DNA of 64,000 bases, from the NCBI RefSeq assembly GCF_916858655.1, contig NZ_CAKASL010000001.1:558001-622000 (forward strand), written 5' to 3'. Shown one piece after another: positions 41,031-50,062 of this stretch. The translations under genes and the position numbers were made by a program. Position 1 is the first letter of the stretch, and each line of letters opens with the position of its first letter. The notes below the pieces were generated by a model. That model worked only from the letters and a program-made list of their open reading frames with translations. It was not told the DNA's origin and searched no databases. The DNA is from Aeromicrobium sp. Leaf350. Its GTDB lineage: Bacteria > Actinomycetota > Actinomycetes > Propionibacteriales > Nocardioidaceae.

Positions 41031-42317
41031 TCAGTCGACGCGGGCGAGGACGACCGAGGCCGGGAGGTCGGGGGCGTCGGTACCGATGTCGAACGCGTCG
41101 GCCAGCGCCTCCTCGGCCCGGGCGAACCGCTCGGGCGTGTCCGTGTGCAGCTCGATCAGCGGCTGCCCCCGGCGCACCGTGTCGCCGGGCTTGGCGTGCA
41201 GCACGACCCCGGCGGCCGCCTGCACCTGCTCACCCGGGCGCGATCGACCGGCCCCGAGCCGCCACGCGGCGACACCGACCGCGAGCGCGTCGAGCCGGGT
41301 CAGCACCCCGTCGGCCGAGGCGGTGACGACCTGCGTCTCCTTCGGCGTGGGGAGCGCCGCGTCGGGGTCGCCGCCCTGCGCGGAGATCATCCGGCGCCAG
41401 ACGTCCATGGCGCGGCCGTCGGCCAGGACCTCGGCCGGGTCGACGTCACCCCGCCCCGCCGCGGAGACCATCTCGCGGGCCAGGGCGACGGTCAGGTCGA
41501 CCACGTCCTGCGGCCCGCCGCCGGCCAGCACCTCGACCGACTCGGCGACCTCCACCGCGTTGCCCGCGGTCAGGCCGAGCGGCGTCGACATGTCGGTGAG
41601 CAGGGCGACGGTCGTGACCCCGGCGTCCTGGCCGAGCGAGACCATCGTCTCGGCGAGCTCCTGGGCCTGCTCGAAGCTCTTCATGAAGGCGCCGGAGCCG
41701 ACCTTCACGTCGAGCACGAGCGACCCGGTGCCCTCGGCGATCTTCTTGCTCATGATGGAGCTCGCGATGAGCGGGATGGCCTCGACCGTGCCCGTCACGT
41801 CGCGCAGCGCGTAGAGCTTCTTGTCGGCCGGCGCGAGTCCCGCACCCGCGGCGCAGATGACCGCTCCGACGTCCTCGAGCTGGCTCAGGATCTCCTCGTT
41901 GGACAGGTCGGCCCGCCACCCGGGGATCGCCTCGAGCTTGTCGAGCGTGCCGCCCGTGTGGCCGAGCCCGCGACCCGAGAGCTGGGGCACCGCGACACCA
42001 CACGCCGCCACGAGCGGCGCCAGCGGCAGGGTGATCTTGTCGCCCACTCCCCCGGTGGAGTGCTTGTCGGAGGTCGGGCGGCTGAGGCTCGAGAAGTCCA
42101 TGCGCTCGCCCGAGGCGATCATGGCGGCGGTCCACCGGCTGATCTCGGAGCGGTCCATGCCGTTGAGCAGGATCGCCATCGCGAGGGCCGACATCTGCTC
42201 CGGCGCGACGACACCCCGGGTGAAGGCGTCGACGACCCAGTCGATCTGCTCCGGGCTCAGCCGGTGCCGATCGCGCTTGGCCGCGATGACCTCGACCGCG
42301 TCGAAGGGTTCAGTCAT
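41031..42317 (-). CDS. deoA: Thymidine/pyrimidine-nucleoside phosphorylase
   Basis: Splits thymidine or deoxyuridine with phosphate into base and deoxyribose-1-phosphate. The 428-residue protein has the family signature LSGRGLGHTGGTLDKLEAI, the phosphate site SDKHSTGGVGDK and conserved SSIMSKK. The ATG at 42317 overlaps the CPBP protease gene by 8 bases. It is the last gene of a long minus-strand unit starting at bmpA, and a repeat element follows its stop. Confidence 0.97.
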   Translation of the reverse strand: MTEPFDAVEVIAAKRDRHRLSPEQIDWVVDAFTRGVVAPEQMSALAMAILLNGMDRSEISRWTAAMIASGERMDFSSLSRPTSDKHSTGGVGDKITLPLAPLVAACGVAVPQLSGRGLGHTGGTLDKLEAIPGWRADLSNEEILSQLEDVGAVICAAGAGLAPADKKLYALRDVTGTVEAIPLIASSIMSKKIAEGTGSLVLDVKVGSGAFMKSFEQAQELAETMVSLGQDAGVTTVALLTDMSTPLGLTAGNAVEVAESVEVLAGGGPQDVVDLTVALAREMVSAAGRGDVDPAEVLADGRAMDVWRRMISAQGGDPDAALPTPKETQVVTASADGVLTRLDALAVGVAAWRLGAGRSRPGEQVQAAAGVVLHAKPGDTVRRGQPLIELHTDTPERFARAEEALADAFDIGTDAPDLPASVVLARVD

Positions 42318-43380
42318 GGGATGCCTCCTGGGGTGGCGGTGGTGGAAGAGGGTACGGCTGCGGGGACGCGACCGGGTACGCGTGGCCGGGCTGCTGCGGG
42401 TACGGGTGGTACGCAGGCGGGTACGGGTACGGGTACGGGTACACGTACCCCGGCGCCCACGTCGGCGGGGGCGGCGGCGGAGGCTTCGGGGGCATGGGCG
42501 GTCGGGTGCGCTGCAGGCCGCGCGCCCGGGCCATGACCTCCACCAGCAGCACGAACACGATCGACGTCACGAGGGTCGGCAGCACGTCGAGCACGCCGTA
42601 CTCCTCGGAGGTGACCCCCACGGTGTTGAACGACTCGAGGGTGAACAGCACGAGGTTGTTGGCGACGTGCGCGGCGATGGCCGCCTCGAGACCGCCCGTG
42701 CGGATGACCAGCCACGACGCCGTCAGCGCGAAGATCGTCACGTCGACGAGGCCCCAGAACTCGTAGAGGTGACCGGCCACGAACAACGGCGTGCTGACCA
42801 GCACGGGAACGACGGCCCACCGCGTCCACGACCCCACCAGCTGGAACAGGTACCCGCGGAACACGTACTCCTCGGCCGTCGCCTGGAGCGGCGTCACCAG
42901 CAGGGCGACGGCGAAGTAGATCCACGCGTCGTCCGCGAGGCTGGGTGCGTCGAGCTCGCCGCCCAGGCCGAGCGCCAGCCCGCCGAGGATCGCCGCCGCG
43001 TACAGCACGAGCGCCACCGCGCCCACCTGCGCCAGCCAGCCCCAGCGAAGGCGGCCCTCGACGGACGAGAGGTACCCGACCGGTCGGGGTCCGGTCGCCA
43101 GCACACTCAGGAGCACGGCCGGCAGCATCAGGGCGATCAGCAGCAGCGAGAAGCCGAGCTCCCAGGGCGAGGACATCAGCCCGGCGCCGAGGTCGTCGAT
43201 CCAGCGCTCGATCTCGTCGCCGTCGCCGCCTGAGGCGATGACCAGCACCAGGAGTGCACCGACCGTCAGGGCGGCGGCGGCCAGGACGTACCCGAACGCG
43301 CCGATCAGGCCGGCGACCGGGAGCTTCCACCACTCGTGATCGGGGTGCTCACGTGCGAGCCGGTGGTACGGGGTCGCCAC
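42310..43380 (-). CDS. CPBP-family intramembrane metalloprotease with Pro/Tyr-rich tail
   Basis: A 356-residue membrane protein with about eight helices. The abortive-infection/CAAX-protease core has the EExxxR motif in ATAEEYVFRGYLFQL, then FVAGHLYEF and AAHVANN with the metal histidines. After the last helix comes a 65-residue cytosolic tail with a polyproline run and repeated PY units, partly coded by a GGGTAC hexamer repeat. Role unknown: such proteases process prenylated or peptide substrates or act in bacteriocin immunity. It is 3 bases after the P450 stop and overlaps deoA. Confidence 0.9.
   Translation of the reverse strand: MATPYHRLAREHPDHEWWKLPVAGLIGAFGYVLAAAALTVGALLVLVIASGGDGDEIERWIDDLGAGLMSSPWELGFSLLLIALMLPAVLLSVLATGPRPVGYLSSVEGRLRWGWLAQVGAVALVLYAAAILGGLALGLGGELDAPSLADDAWIYFAVALLVTPLQATAEEYVFRGYLFQLVGSWTRWAVVPVLVSTPLFVAGHLYEFWGLVDVTIFALTASWLVIRTGGLEAAIAAHVANNLVLFTLESFNTVGVTSEEYGVLDVLPTLVTSIVFVLLVEVMARARGLQRTRPPMPPKPPPPPPPTWAPGYVYPYPYPYPPAYHPYPQQPGHAYPVASPQPYPLPPPPPQEASHD
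42419..42442. repeat. Four tandem GGGTAC hexamers
   Basis: Four perfect 6-bp units encode the PYPYPYPY run in the tail of the CPBP protease. Such a microsatellite could change length by slippage without shifting the frame. Confidence 0.9.
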
Positions 43381-43383
43381 CGC

Positions 43384-44580
43384 TCACGCCTCGGTCAGGT
43401 CGCAGACGAGGCTCTCGTAGCCCCGCAGCACCCAGGTCGGGCGACGCGGTGCGTCGAGCAGCTCGATGCTGCCGTAACGCGCGAGCAGGGCGCGCAGGCT
43501 GATCTGCAGCTCGAGGCGCGCGAGCGGCGCGCCGAGGCAGAAGTGGAGTCCCATGCCGAAGCCGACGTGCGGGTTCGGGTCGCGGGACACGTCGAACGCG
43601 TCGGCGTGCTCGAAGGCCTCAGGATCGCGATTGGCCGAGCCCATCAGGCACGCCACGACCTCGCCGGCCCGCACCGTCTGCCCGTCGACCTCGACGTCGC
43701 TCGTGGCGGTGCGCTCGAACAGCTGCAGGGGCGCGTCGAAGCGGATGAGCTCCTCCAACGCTGTCGCGACCTCGACCTCGCCCGAGCGGACCCGCGCCTC
43801 CTGCTCGGGGTGGCCCAGCAGGGCGACCAGCCCGTTCCCGAAGGTGTTGACCGAGGCCTCGTGGCCGGCGTTGAGCAGCAGCACCACCGTCGCCACGAGC
43901 TCGTCGTCGGAGAGCTTCTGGCCCCCGCCCCCGTCGGCGTCGTCGCGGGCCGCGACGAGATCGGTCACGAGGTCGTCGCCCGGGGTGCGGCGTCGGTGCT
44001 CCACGACCTCGCGCACGTAGGCGGCGAAGCTCACGCTCGCCTCGACCGCGGCGGCGCGCGTCGCGTCGTCGACGTCGGACTCGTACATGTGGACGATCGC
44101 CTGCGACCAGTCCCGCAGCAGCTCGTGGTCGGTGCGCGGGAAGCCCAGCAGGTCGGCGATCACGAAGACCGGGAAGGGCTCCGCGAAGTCGGCCAGGAGG
44201 TCGCTGCGGGGCTCCAGCCGGTCGACCATCTCGGCGGCCAGCGTCTCGATGCCCGGCCGCAGCCGCTCGACGTGGCCCCGCCCGAAGGCGCCGGCGAGCA
44301 GCCGCCGCATGCGGGTGTGCTCCGGGGGCTCGTTCTCCATCAGCTGGTTGCGGTGGAGGGTGTTGAACGGCTCCATCACGTCGGCCGGCTCGTGGTCGGT
44401 CCAGAGACGTCCGAACGCCCGGTTGCGCAGCACCTGGGTGACCGAGGCGTGCGTCGTGGCGAGCCAGCGACCCGTGGGCTCGTGCCACCGCAGGCTGCCG
44501 CCGGCCCTCAGCTCGGCGAGCGCCGGGTAGGGGTCGGCGACGAAGCCGGGGGCGGTCAGGTCGAGGTGGCTCGCGCTCAC
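43384..44580 (-). CDS. Cytochrome P450
   Basis: A 398-residue soluble class I P450 monooxygenase. The I-helix AGHEASVNTFG carries the acid before a serine where Thr is common. ExxR is in ALEELIRFD, and the heme loop GFGMGLHFCLGAPLAR holds the proximal cysteine. Substrate unknown; no ferredoxin partner is nearby. The GTG at 44580 overlaps the cdd stop (GTGA) and the CPBP protease follows after 3 bases, so it is embedded in the nucleoside salvage unit, an unexpected place. Confidence 0.93.
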   Translation of the reverse strand: MSASHLDLTAPGFVADPYPALAELRAGGSLRWHEPTGRWLATTHASVTQVLRNRAFGRLWTDHEPADVMEPFNTLHRNQLMENEPPEHTRMRRLLAGAFGRGHVERLRPGIETLAAEMVDRLEPRSDLLADFAEPFPVFVIADLLGFPRTDHELLRDWSQAIVHMYESDVDDATRAAAVEASVSFAAYVREVVEHRRRTPGDDLVTDLVAARDDADGGGGQKLSDDELVATVVLLLNAGHEASVNTFGNGLVALLGHPEQEARVRSGEVEVATALEELIRFDAPLQLFERTATSDVEVDGQTVRAGEVVACLMGSANRDPEAFEHADAFDVSRDPNPHVGFGMGLHFCLGAPLARLELQISLRALLARYGSIELLDAPRRPTWVLRGYESLVCDLTEA

Positions 44581-45035
44581 GCGGGCGGTTCCGGAGCGGC
44601 CGTCCCGGCCGCCAGGTCGGTCACGTCGAACGCGTCGGGCAGGACCTCGTCCATCGTCTTGATGCCCGAGGGCGTCTGCAGCTGCATCGTGGGTCCGCCG
44701 TTCTCCCACAGCAGCTGTCGGCACCGGCCGCACGGCATGAGCGGACGGCCCTCGGAGTCGACGCAGGCGACCGCGATGAGGCGTCCCCCGCCCGTGGCGT
44801 GCAACGCGGAGACCATGCCGCACTCGGCGCACAGCGCGACCCCGTACGCGGCGTTCTCGACGTTGCAGCCCAGCACCACCCGGCCGTCGTCGACCAGTCC
44901 GGCGACACCGACCTTGTAGTTCGAGTACGGCGCGTAGGCGCGGCCCATGACCTCGGTCGCGTAGCGCGTCAGGGACGCCCAGTCGACCGGGTCGTCGGCG
45001 CCCTTGATGCCCAGCGACATCGCTGCGGGCGCCAC
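44577..45035 (-). CDS. cdd: Cytidine deaminase
   Basis: Converts cytidine and deoxycytidine to (deoxy)uridine. The 152-residue protein has CNVENAAYGVALCAE (zinc Cys and catalytic Glu) and PCGRCRQLL (two zinc Cys), typical of the homotetrameric class. The GTG at 45035 overlaps the permease stop by one base; an ATG at 45020 is an alternative that loses five residues. The C-terminal about 20 residues are an Ala/Glu tail. Confidence 0.96.
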   Translation of the reverse strand: MAPAAMSLGIKGADDPVDWASLTRYATEVMGRAYAPYSNYKVGVAGLVDDGRVVLGCNVENAAYGVALCAECGMVSALHATGGGRLIAVACVDSEGRPLMPCGRCRQLLWENGGPTMQLQTPSGIKTMDEVLPDAFDVTDLAAGTAAPEPPA

Positions 45036-46279
45036 TAGCCCGCCCCTCCGCGTCTGTACGGTTTCCCGTCGGCCGCCGGCATGCGGAGACGTTGGGAGAA
45101 CACGGCCAACACGAACAGCGTCACGACGTACGGCGTCATGCCGGTGAAGGACGCGTTGACCGTGTCGGAGCTGAAGAACCAGACGAAGGCGCCGAGCGAC
45201 AGCCCGGCGATGACGAGGCCCGTGGTCCGCTCGGCCGCACGCACCTTGATGACCGCGAACACCGCCAGCAGGATCGCGACGAGCAGCAGGAGGGCGTGCA
45301 CCAGGGTGCCGCTGTTGGACAGCAGCGAGATGCCGTCGGTGTAGCCGAACATCAGCGAGCCCGTCAGCACGCCGCTGGGTCGCCAGTTGCCGAAGATCAT
45401 CGCGGCGAGGCCGATGTAGCCGCGGCCACCGGTCTGACCGACGGTGAAGGACGACGAGGCGACCATCGCGAGATACGCGCCGCCGAGGCCGGCGAAGGCC
45501 CCCGAGATCAGCACCGCGACGTACTTGTAGCGGTACACGTTGATGCCGAGGGTCTCGGCCGCCTGCGGGTTCTCACCGCAGGAGCGCAGCCGCAGGCCGA
45601 AGGACGTGCGCCACAGGACCCAGGCGGTCACGGCGACCAGCACGAAGGCCAGGACCGTGAGGACCGAGAGGCGCGTCGTGACGCCCGCGATCGCGCCGGC
45701 GACGTCGGAGATGATGAACCAGTGCCGGTCGGCGAGCGACCTGGCCCCGTCGGCGATGAGCGGCACCGTGAACTCCGGTGGCGTCGAGTAGCCCGACAGG
45801 TTGCGCGGTCCGCCGCCCTCGAGGTCGTCGAAGGTCGTCTTGGCGAGGAAGCCCACGGCCCCCAGCCCCACGATGTTGATCGCGACACCCGAGATGATGT
45901 GGTCGACCCCGAACGAGACCGTCGCGATCGCGTGCAGGAGTCCGCCCAGCAGACCCATCGCAGCCGCTCCGAGCACGCCCACGAGCGGCCCGTAGTGGTA
46001 CGCGAAGAACGCTGCGCCCCAGGTGCCGAGGAGCATCTGGCCCTCGAGACCGATGTTGACGATGCCGGCACGCTCGGCCCACAGCCCGCCGAGACCGGCG
46101 AGCAGGATGGGGCACGCACCGATGGTCGCGGCCCGCAGCGTGCCGGGAGCCGTGATGCGGTCGGCGCCCGTGTAGAGCCGCACCGACGAGATCACGACGA
46201 TCACGGCCAGGGCCGCGAGCCACCAGGTGTAGCGGAACGTGCGCGCGCGCATGACCTCGGCGCTGACCTGCGGGCTCAT
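45035..46279 (-). CDS. Nucleoside ABC transporter permease (YufQ/NupQ type)
   Basis: A 414-residue membrane permease with about ten helices of the BPD_transp_2 family. GRAVGINIVNIGLEGQML-type motif appears as AERAGIVNIGLEGQMLLGTW, and GENPQAAETLGINVYRYK is the coupling segment to the ATPase. With its partner permease, an ATPase and BmpA it forms a nucleoside importer. It overlaps the second permease by four bases and cdd by one. Confidence 0.94.
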   Translation of the reverse strand: MSPQVSAEVMRARTFRYTWWLAALAVIVVISSVRLYTGADRITAPGTLRAATIGACPILLAGLGGLWAERAGIVNIGLEGQMLLGTWGAAFFAYHYGPLVGVLGAAAMGLLGGLLHAIATVSFGVDHIISGVAINIVGLGAVGFLAKTTFDDLEGGGPRNLSGYSTPPEFTVPLIADGARSLADRHWFIISDVAGAIAGVTTRLSVLTVLAFVLVAVTAWVLWRTSFGLRLRSCGENPQAAETLGINVYRYKYVAVLISGAFAGLGGAYLAMVASSSFTVGQTGGRGYIGLAAMIFGNWRPSGVLTGSLMFGYTDGISLLSNSGTLVHALLLLVAILLAVFAVIKVRAAERTTGLVIAGLSLGAFVWFFSSDTVNASFTGMTPYVVTLFVLAVFSQRLRMPAADGKPYRRGGAG

Positions 46280-47385
46280 GCGGACGCCCCCTCTCGCTCG
46301 GCGTCGAGCTGTCGCGAGACCCGCTCGGCCTCGGTCTTGGCACGGCGGCGCCCCACGACCTCGTAGGCCACGACGACCGCGAGCACCGTGACGCCCTGGG
46401 TGATGTCGATGACGTCCTTCGCGATGCCGGCCGACTGCAGGTTGTTCGACTGTCCGGACAGGAAGGCGAACAGGGCGGCGGCGAAGAAGATGCCCAGGGT
46501 GCGGTTGCGACCCAGCAGGGCGACCGCGAGGCCGAGGAAGCCCAGGCCCGCCTGGAAGTTCTCGGGCGTGCCGAAGGTGTGCACGGAGCCGAAGTAGGCC
46601 GGCATCCAGACCAGGCCGGCCACGGCACCCGACAGCGCCATCGTGGCCAGCGTCATCCGCTTGACGTTGACGCCGCTGGCGCGTGCCGCGGTGGCCGACT
46701 CGCCCGTGACGCGCAGCTCGAAGCCGAACCGGGTGCGCGCGATGAGGAACCAGTACCCGATGCCCAGGATCAGGGCCAGGCTCGAGAGCGCCCAGACGTC
46801 ACCGGGGGCGTCGGCGAAGATCTTGAAGCCGAGCGGCTGGCTGTCGAGCGGCAACCGCTCGGTCGTGAAGGTGTAGCCGCTGGCCTGGCCGTAGTTCGTG
46901 ACGAGGTAGCCCGCCATCGTCAGCGCGATGTAGTTCAGCATGATCGCGCTGATGACCTCGCTGACTCCGCGGTAGACCCGCAGCAGGCCCGCGATCAGCG
47001 CGTAGGCGGCGCCCGCGGCAGCAGCCACGACGAGGGTCGCCAGGATGTTGAGCGGCCCGGCCACGAGCCCGCTGCCGGCGAAGAAGGCCCCGGCGCACGA
47101 GCCCACGATGTACTGGCCCTCGACACCGATGTTGAACAGGCCCATCCGGAACCCGATGGCCGCCGCGATGCCCGAGATCGAGAGCATGGCCGACTGGTTG
47201 ATGATCGTGAGCAGGACGCGATCGTTCGGCACCGAGAAGATGACCTCGAGGAAGTCGCCCGGCGACCCTCCGAAGGCGGCGATCAGGACGCCGGTCGCGA
47301 GCATCGCGGCGACCACCGCCACGAGGGGCGGGAGCAGGCCACCGACGACCGTGTCGAGGACACGTCGCATGCTGAGACTCCTCAT
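46276..47385 (-). CDS. Nucleoside ABC transporter permease (YufP/NupP type)
   Basis: A 369-residue membrane permease, partner of the one at 45035-46279. It has FRMGLFNIGVEGQYIVGS, the counterpart of the motif in its partner, and GESATAARASGVNVKRM as coupling loop. About nine to ten helices are visible. Both ends overlap neighbouring genes by four bases, as usual in this transporter family. Confidence 0.94.
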   Translation of the reverse strand: MRSLSMRRVLDTVVGGLLPPLVAVVAAMLATGVLIAAFGGSPGDFLEVIFSVPNDRVLLTIINQSAMLSISGIAAAIGFRMGLFNIGVEGQYIVGSCAGAFFAGSGLVAGPLNILATLVVAAAAGAAYALIAGLLRVYRGVSEVISAIMLNYIALTMAGYLVTNYGQASGYTFTTERLPLDSQPLGFKIFADAPGDVWALSSLALILGIGYWFLIARTRFGFELRVTGESATAARASGVNVKRMTLATMALSGAVAGLVWMPAYFGSVHTFGTPENFQAGLGFLGLAVALLGRNRTLGIFFAAALFAFLSGQSNNLQSAGIAKDVIDITQGVTVLAVVVAYEVVGRRRAKTEAERVSRQLDAEREGASA

Positions 47386-48887
47386 GCCGCCTCCCCTCCG
47401 GTCATGGCTTCGCCGAGGTCGCTCGCGGTGACCGAGGACGGGTCGAACTGGGCCGTGAGGCGCCCTCGCAGGATGACCTCGAGACGGTCGGACAGGCCGA
47501 TCAGCTCGTCCAGGTCGGCCGAGACCAGCAGCACGCCGAGTCCTTCGCGTCGGGCGGCGCGGATGTGGTCCCAGATCGCGGCCTGGGCGCCGACGTCGAC
47601 GCCGCGGGTCGGGTGCGACGCGATCAGCAGCCGCGGGCTGCCACTCATCTCGCGGCCCACGATGAACTTCTGCTGGTTGCCGCCCGACAGCGCGCGGGCG
47701 GAGGTCTCGACACCCGGGGTGCGGACGTCGAACTCGTCGATGATGCGCTGGGCGTCGGCCCGCGCACCCTTGCGGCTCACGAGCCCGCGCCTGACCGCGG
47801 GGGCCGAGGTCTGGTGGCCCAGCACGCGGTTCTCCCAGAGCGGGTAGTCGAGCACGAGTCCGTGCCGGTGTCGGTCTTCCGGCACGAAGCCCACGCCGAG
47901 GTCACGCACCGCACGGGTGCTGAGCCGGGTGATGTCGTCCTCGCCGAGGTGGATCGAACCGGCGTGGGCGCGCACCATGCCCATCACGACCTCGACGAGC
48001 TCGGACTGGCCGTTGCCCTCGACCCCGGCGATGCCGACGACCTCGCCGGCGTGCACGGTCAGCGAGATGTCGTGCAGCAGGTCGCGACCGGTGTCGTCGG
48101 CGACCGAGACCCCGTCGAGCCGCAACACGGGCCGATCGGTCACGGTCGACTCCGAGGTGGCGGGCGACGGGAGCTCGGCGCCGACCATGAGCTCGGCGAG
48201 CTCGCGCTTCGTGGCGGTCTTCGGGTCGGCGGTGCCCACCGTCGTGCCGCGTCGCATGACCGAGATGTCGTCGGCGATCTGCCGCACCTCGTCGAGCTTG
48301 TGCGAGATGAACAGGACCGAGCGGCCCTGGGTCACGAGCTCGCGAAGGTTCGCGAACAGTGCGTCGACCTCCTGCGGCACGAGGACCGCGGTCGGCTCGT
48401 CGAGGATGATCAAGCGGGCGCCGCGGTAGAGGACCTTGAGGATCTCGACCCGCTGACGGACCGCGACCCCGAGCCGCTCGACCAGGGTGTCCGGGTCGAG
48501 GCCGAAGCCGAAGCGGTCGGAGATCTCCCGGATCTCGCGCTTCGCGTCGTCGCCGATGCCGTGCAGCTTCTCCGCACCGAGCACGATGTTCTCGGCCACC
48601 GTGAGGTTGTCGGCCAGCATGAAGTGCTGGAACACCATGCCGATGCCGGCGGCGATCGCGTCGGTCGGCGAGGCGAACGACACCGGGGCGCCGTCGACAA
48701 GGATCTCGCCGTCGTCGGCGGGCTGGACCCCGTAGAGGATCTTCATCAGCGTGGACTTGCCGGCACCGTTCTCACCGATCAGCGCGTGCACGCTCTCCGG
48801 CCGGATGTGCAGGGACACGTCGTGGTTGGCGACGACGCCGGGGAACCGTTTGCCGATCCCGCGCACCTCCACATCGATGGTCGTCAC
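47382..48887 (-). CDS. Nucleoside ABC transporter ATPase (tandem NBD)
   Basis: A 501-residue ATPase with two nucleotide-binding halves. Half 1 has GENGAGKSTLMKILYG and LIILDEPTAVL. Half 2 has a degenerate Walker A, GVEGNGQSEL, as is normal in the MglA/RbsA/YufO group, and LSGGNQQKFIVGREM. The GTG at 48887 follows GAGAGGA and starts the conserved VTTIDVEVRGIGKRF; the open frame extends upstream across the terminator-like hairpin, which argues against a longer start. It energises import of the BmpA cargo. Confidence 0.95.
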   Translation of the reverse strand: MTTIDVEVRGIGKRFPGVVANHDVSLHIRPESVHALIGENGAGKSTLMKILYGVQPADDGEILVDGAPVSFASPTDAIAAGIGMVFQHFMLADNLTVAENIVLGAEKLHGIGDDAKREIREISDRFGFGLDPDTLVERLGVAVRQRVEILKVLYRGARLIILDEPTAVLVPQEVDALFANLRELVTQGRSVLFISHKLDEVRQIADDISVMRRGTTVGTADPKTATKRELAELMVGAELPSPATSESTVTDRPVLRLDGVSVADDTGRDLLHDISLTVHAGEVVGIAGVEGNGQSELVEVVMGMVRAHAGSIHLGEDDITRLSTRAVRDLGVGFVPEDRHRHGLVLDYPLWENRVLGHQTSAPAVRRGLVSRKGARADAQRIIDEFDVRTPGVETSARALSGGNQQKFIVGREMSGSPRLLIASHPTRGVDVGAQAAIWDHIRAARREGLGVLLVSADLDELIGLSDRLEVILRGRLTAQFDPSSVTASDLGEAMTGGEAA

Positions 48888-48931
48888 GCAGACATCCTCT
48901 CGCAGGTCGTGGGCAGAACAAGGAAAACACA

Positions 48932-48963
48932 AGTGGGTCCGGGAGCCTCCTCCCGGACCCACT
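48932..48963 (-). terminator. Hairpin with T-rich tail between bmpA and the ATPase gene
   Basis: A perfect 13-bp stem (48932-48944 with 48951-48963, six-base loop), AGTGGGTCCGGGA on one arm, is followed on the minus strand by TGTGTTTTCCTTGTT. It looks like an intrinsic terminator working as a partial stop, so that the binding protein is made in excess over the membrane parts. Confidence 0.8.
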
Positions 48964-48985
48964 CATGACGCGTGGGTGAAACGAC

Positions 48986-50062
48986 TCACGGCTCGGTCGG
49001 AACCTCGATGTCACCGCTGATGATCTGCGCCTTGTAGTCCTCGAGCTGGGCGATCGTCTCGGGGGTCAGGAACCCGCCCGACACCGAGTAGCCAACGCCC
49101 TCGTCGGCCAGGGTGAAGGTCGTGAAGCCCTGGTCCGGCTCGCCGTTGACGACCGACTCGATGAAGCCGAACGTCGCCGTGTCGACGCGCTTGAGCATCG
49201 ACGTGATGATGTGCTGGGCCTGCTCCGGACCGGCGGTCAGGAACTGGTCGGAGTCGACACCGATCGCGAGCTTGTCGGCCGCGACCGCTGCGTCGAAGAC
49301 GCCCGTGCCCGAGAAGCCGGCGGCGTGGAACACGATGTCGGCACCGTCGCCGTACTGGCCCTCGGCGGCAGCCTGTCCACCGGCCGGATCGCCGAAGCCC
49401 GCGGGATCGGACTCCTCGATGTAGGTCGAGAGGATCTCGATGTCGGGGTCGACCGCCTCGGCGCCCGCGGCGTAGCCCGCCTCGAACTTCTGGATCAGGG
49501 TGTTGTTGACACCGCCGACGAAGCCGATCGTGCCGGTCTCGGACTGCAGAGCAGCCGCGGCACCGACGAGGAAGGAGCCCTCGTTCTCGGCGAAGCCCAG
49601 GTAGGCGACGTTGCAGTTGACGTCGTCCTCGGTCGGGTCGAAGCCGTCGATCACGGCGAAGGCGACGTTCGGGTACTCCGGCGCGACGGTGTCGACCGCC
49701 TCGCTGTACGCGAAGCCGACACCGACGATGACGTTGTGGCCGCTGTCGGCGAAGTTGCGCAGGCGCTCCTCGCGGATGTCCTCGGACTCGTCCTGACCGG
49801 CCTCGCCCTCGCTGACGTCCGTGAGACCGAACTGCGCGACGGCCTTCTCGAGACCGGCGTAGGCCGAGTCGTTGAACGACTGGTCACCGCGTCCGCCGAC
49901 GTCGTACGCCAGGCTGACCTTGGCGTCACCCTCGATCTGCACGGGGTCGCACTCGGGCGCGGCCTCGGTGTCGTCGGTGTCGTTGTCGGCGGCCGTGCCG
50001 CAGGCGGACAGGATGAGTCCGCACGTCGCGATGGCGACGCCGTACGTCGAGAGTCGGCGCAC
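48986..50062 (-). CDS. bmpA: BmpA-family nucleoside-binding lipoprotein
   Basis: Substrate-binding lipoprotein of the nucleoside ABC importer, 358 residues. The signal sequence ends in lipobox LSAC near residue 21. The BMP fold follows: VSLAYDVGGRGDQSFNDSAYAGLEKA, then GVGFAYSEAV and GVDSDQF. The BMP/Med family binds purine and pyrimidine nucleosides, which fits the downstream cdd and deoA. The GTG at 50062 has a strong GAGGAGG site. It heads the minus-strand unit running to deoA. Confidence 0.95.
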   Translation of the reverse strand: MRRLSTYGVAIATCGLILSACGTAADNDTDDTEAAPECDPVQIEGDAKVSLAYDVGGRGDQSFNDSAYAGLEKAVAQFGLTDVSEGEAGQDESEDIREERLRNFADSGHNVIVGVGFAYSEAVDTVAPEYPNVAFAVIDGFDPTEDDVNCNVAYLGFAENEGSFLVGAAAALQSETGTIGFVGGVNNTLIQKFEAGYAAGAEAVDPDIEILSTYIEESDPAGFGDPAGGQAAAEGQYGDGADIVFHAAGFSGTGVFDAAVAADKLAIGVDSDQFLTAGPEQAQHIITSMLKRVDTATFGFIESVVNGEPDQGFTTFTLADEGVGYSVSGGFLTPETIAQLEDYKAQIISGDIEVPTEP

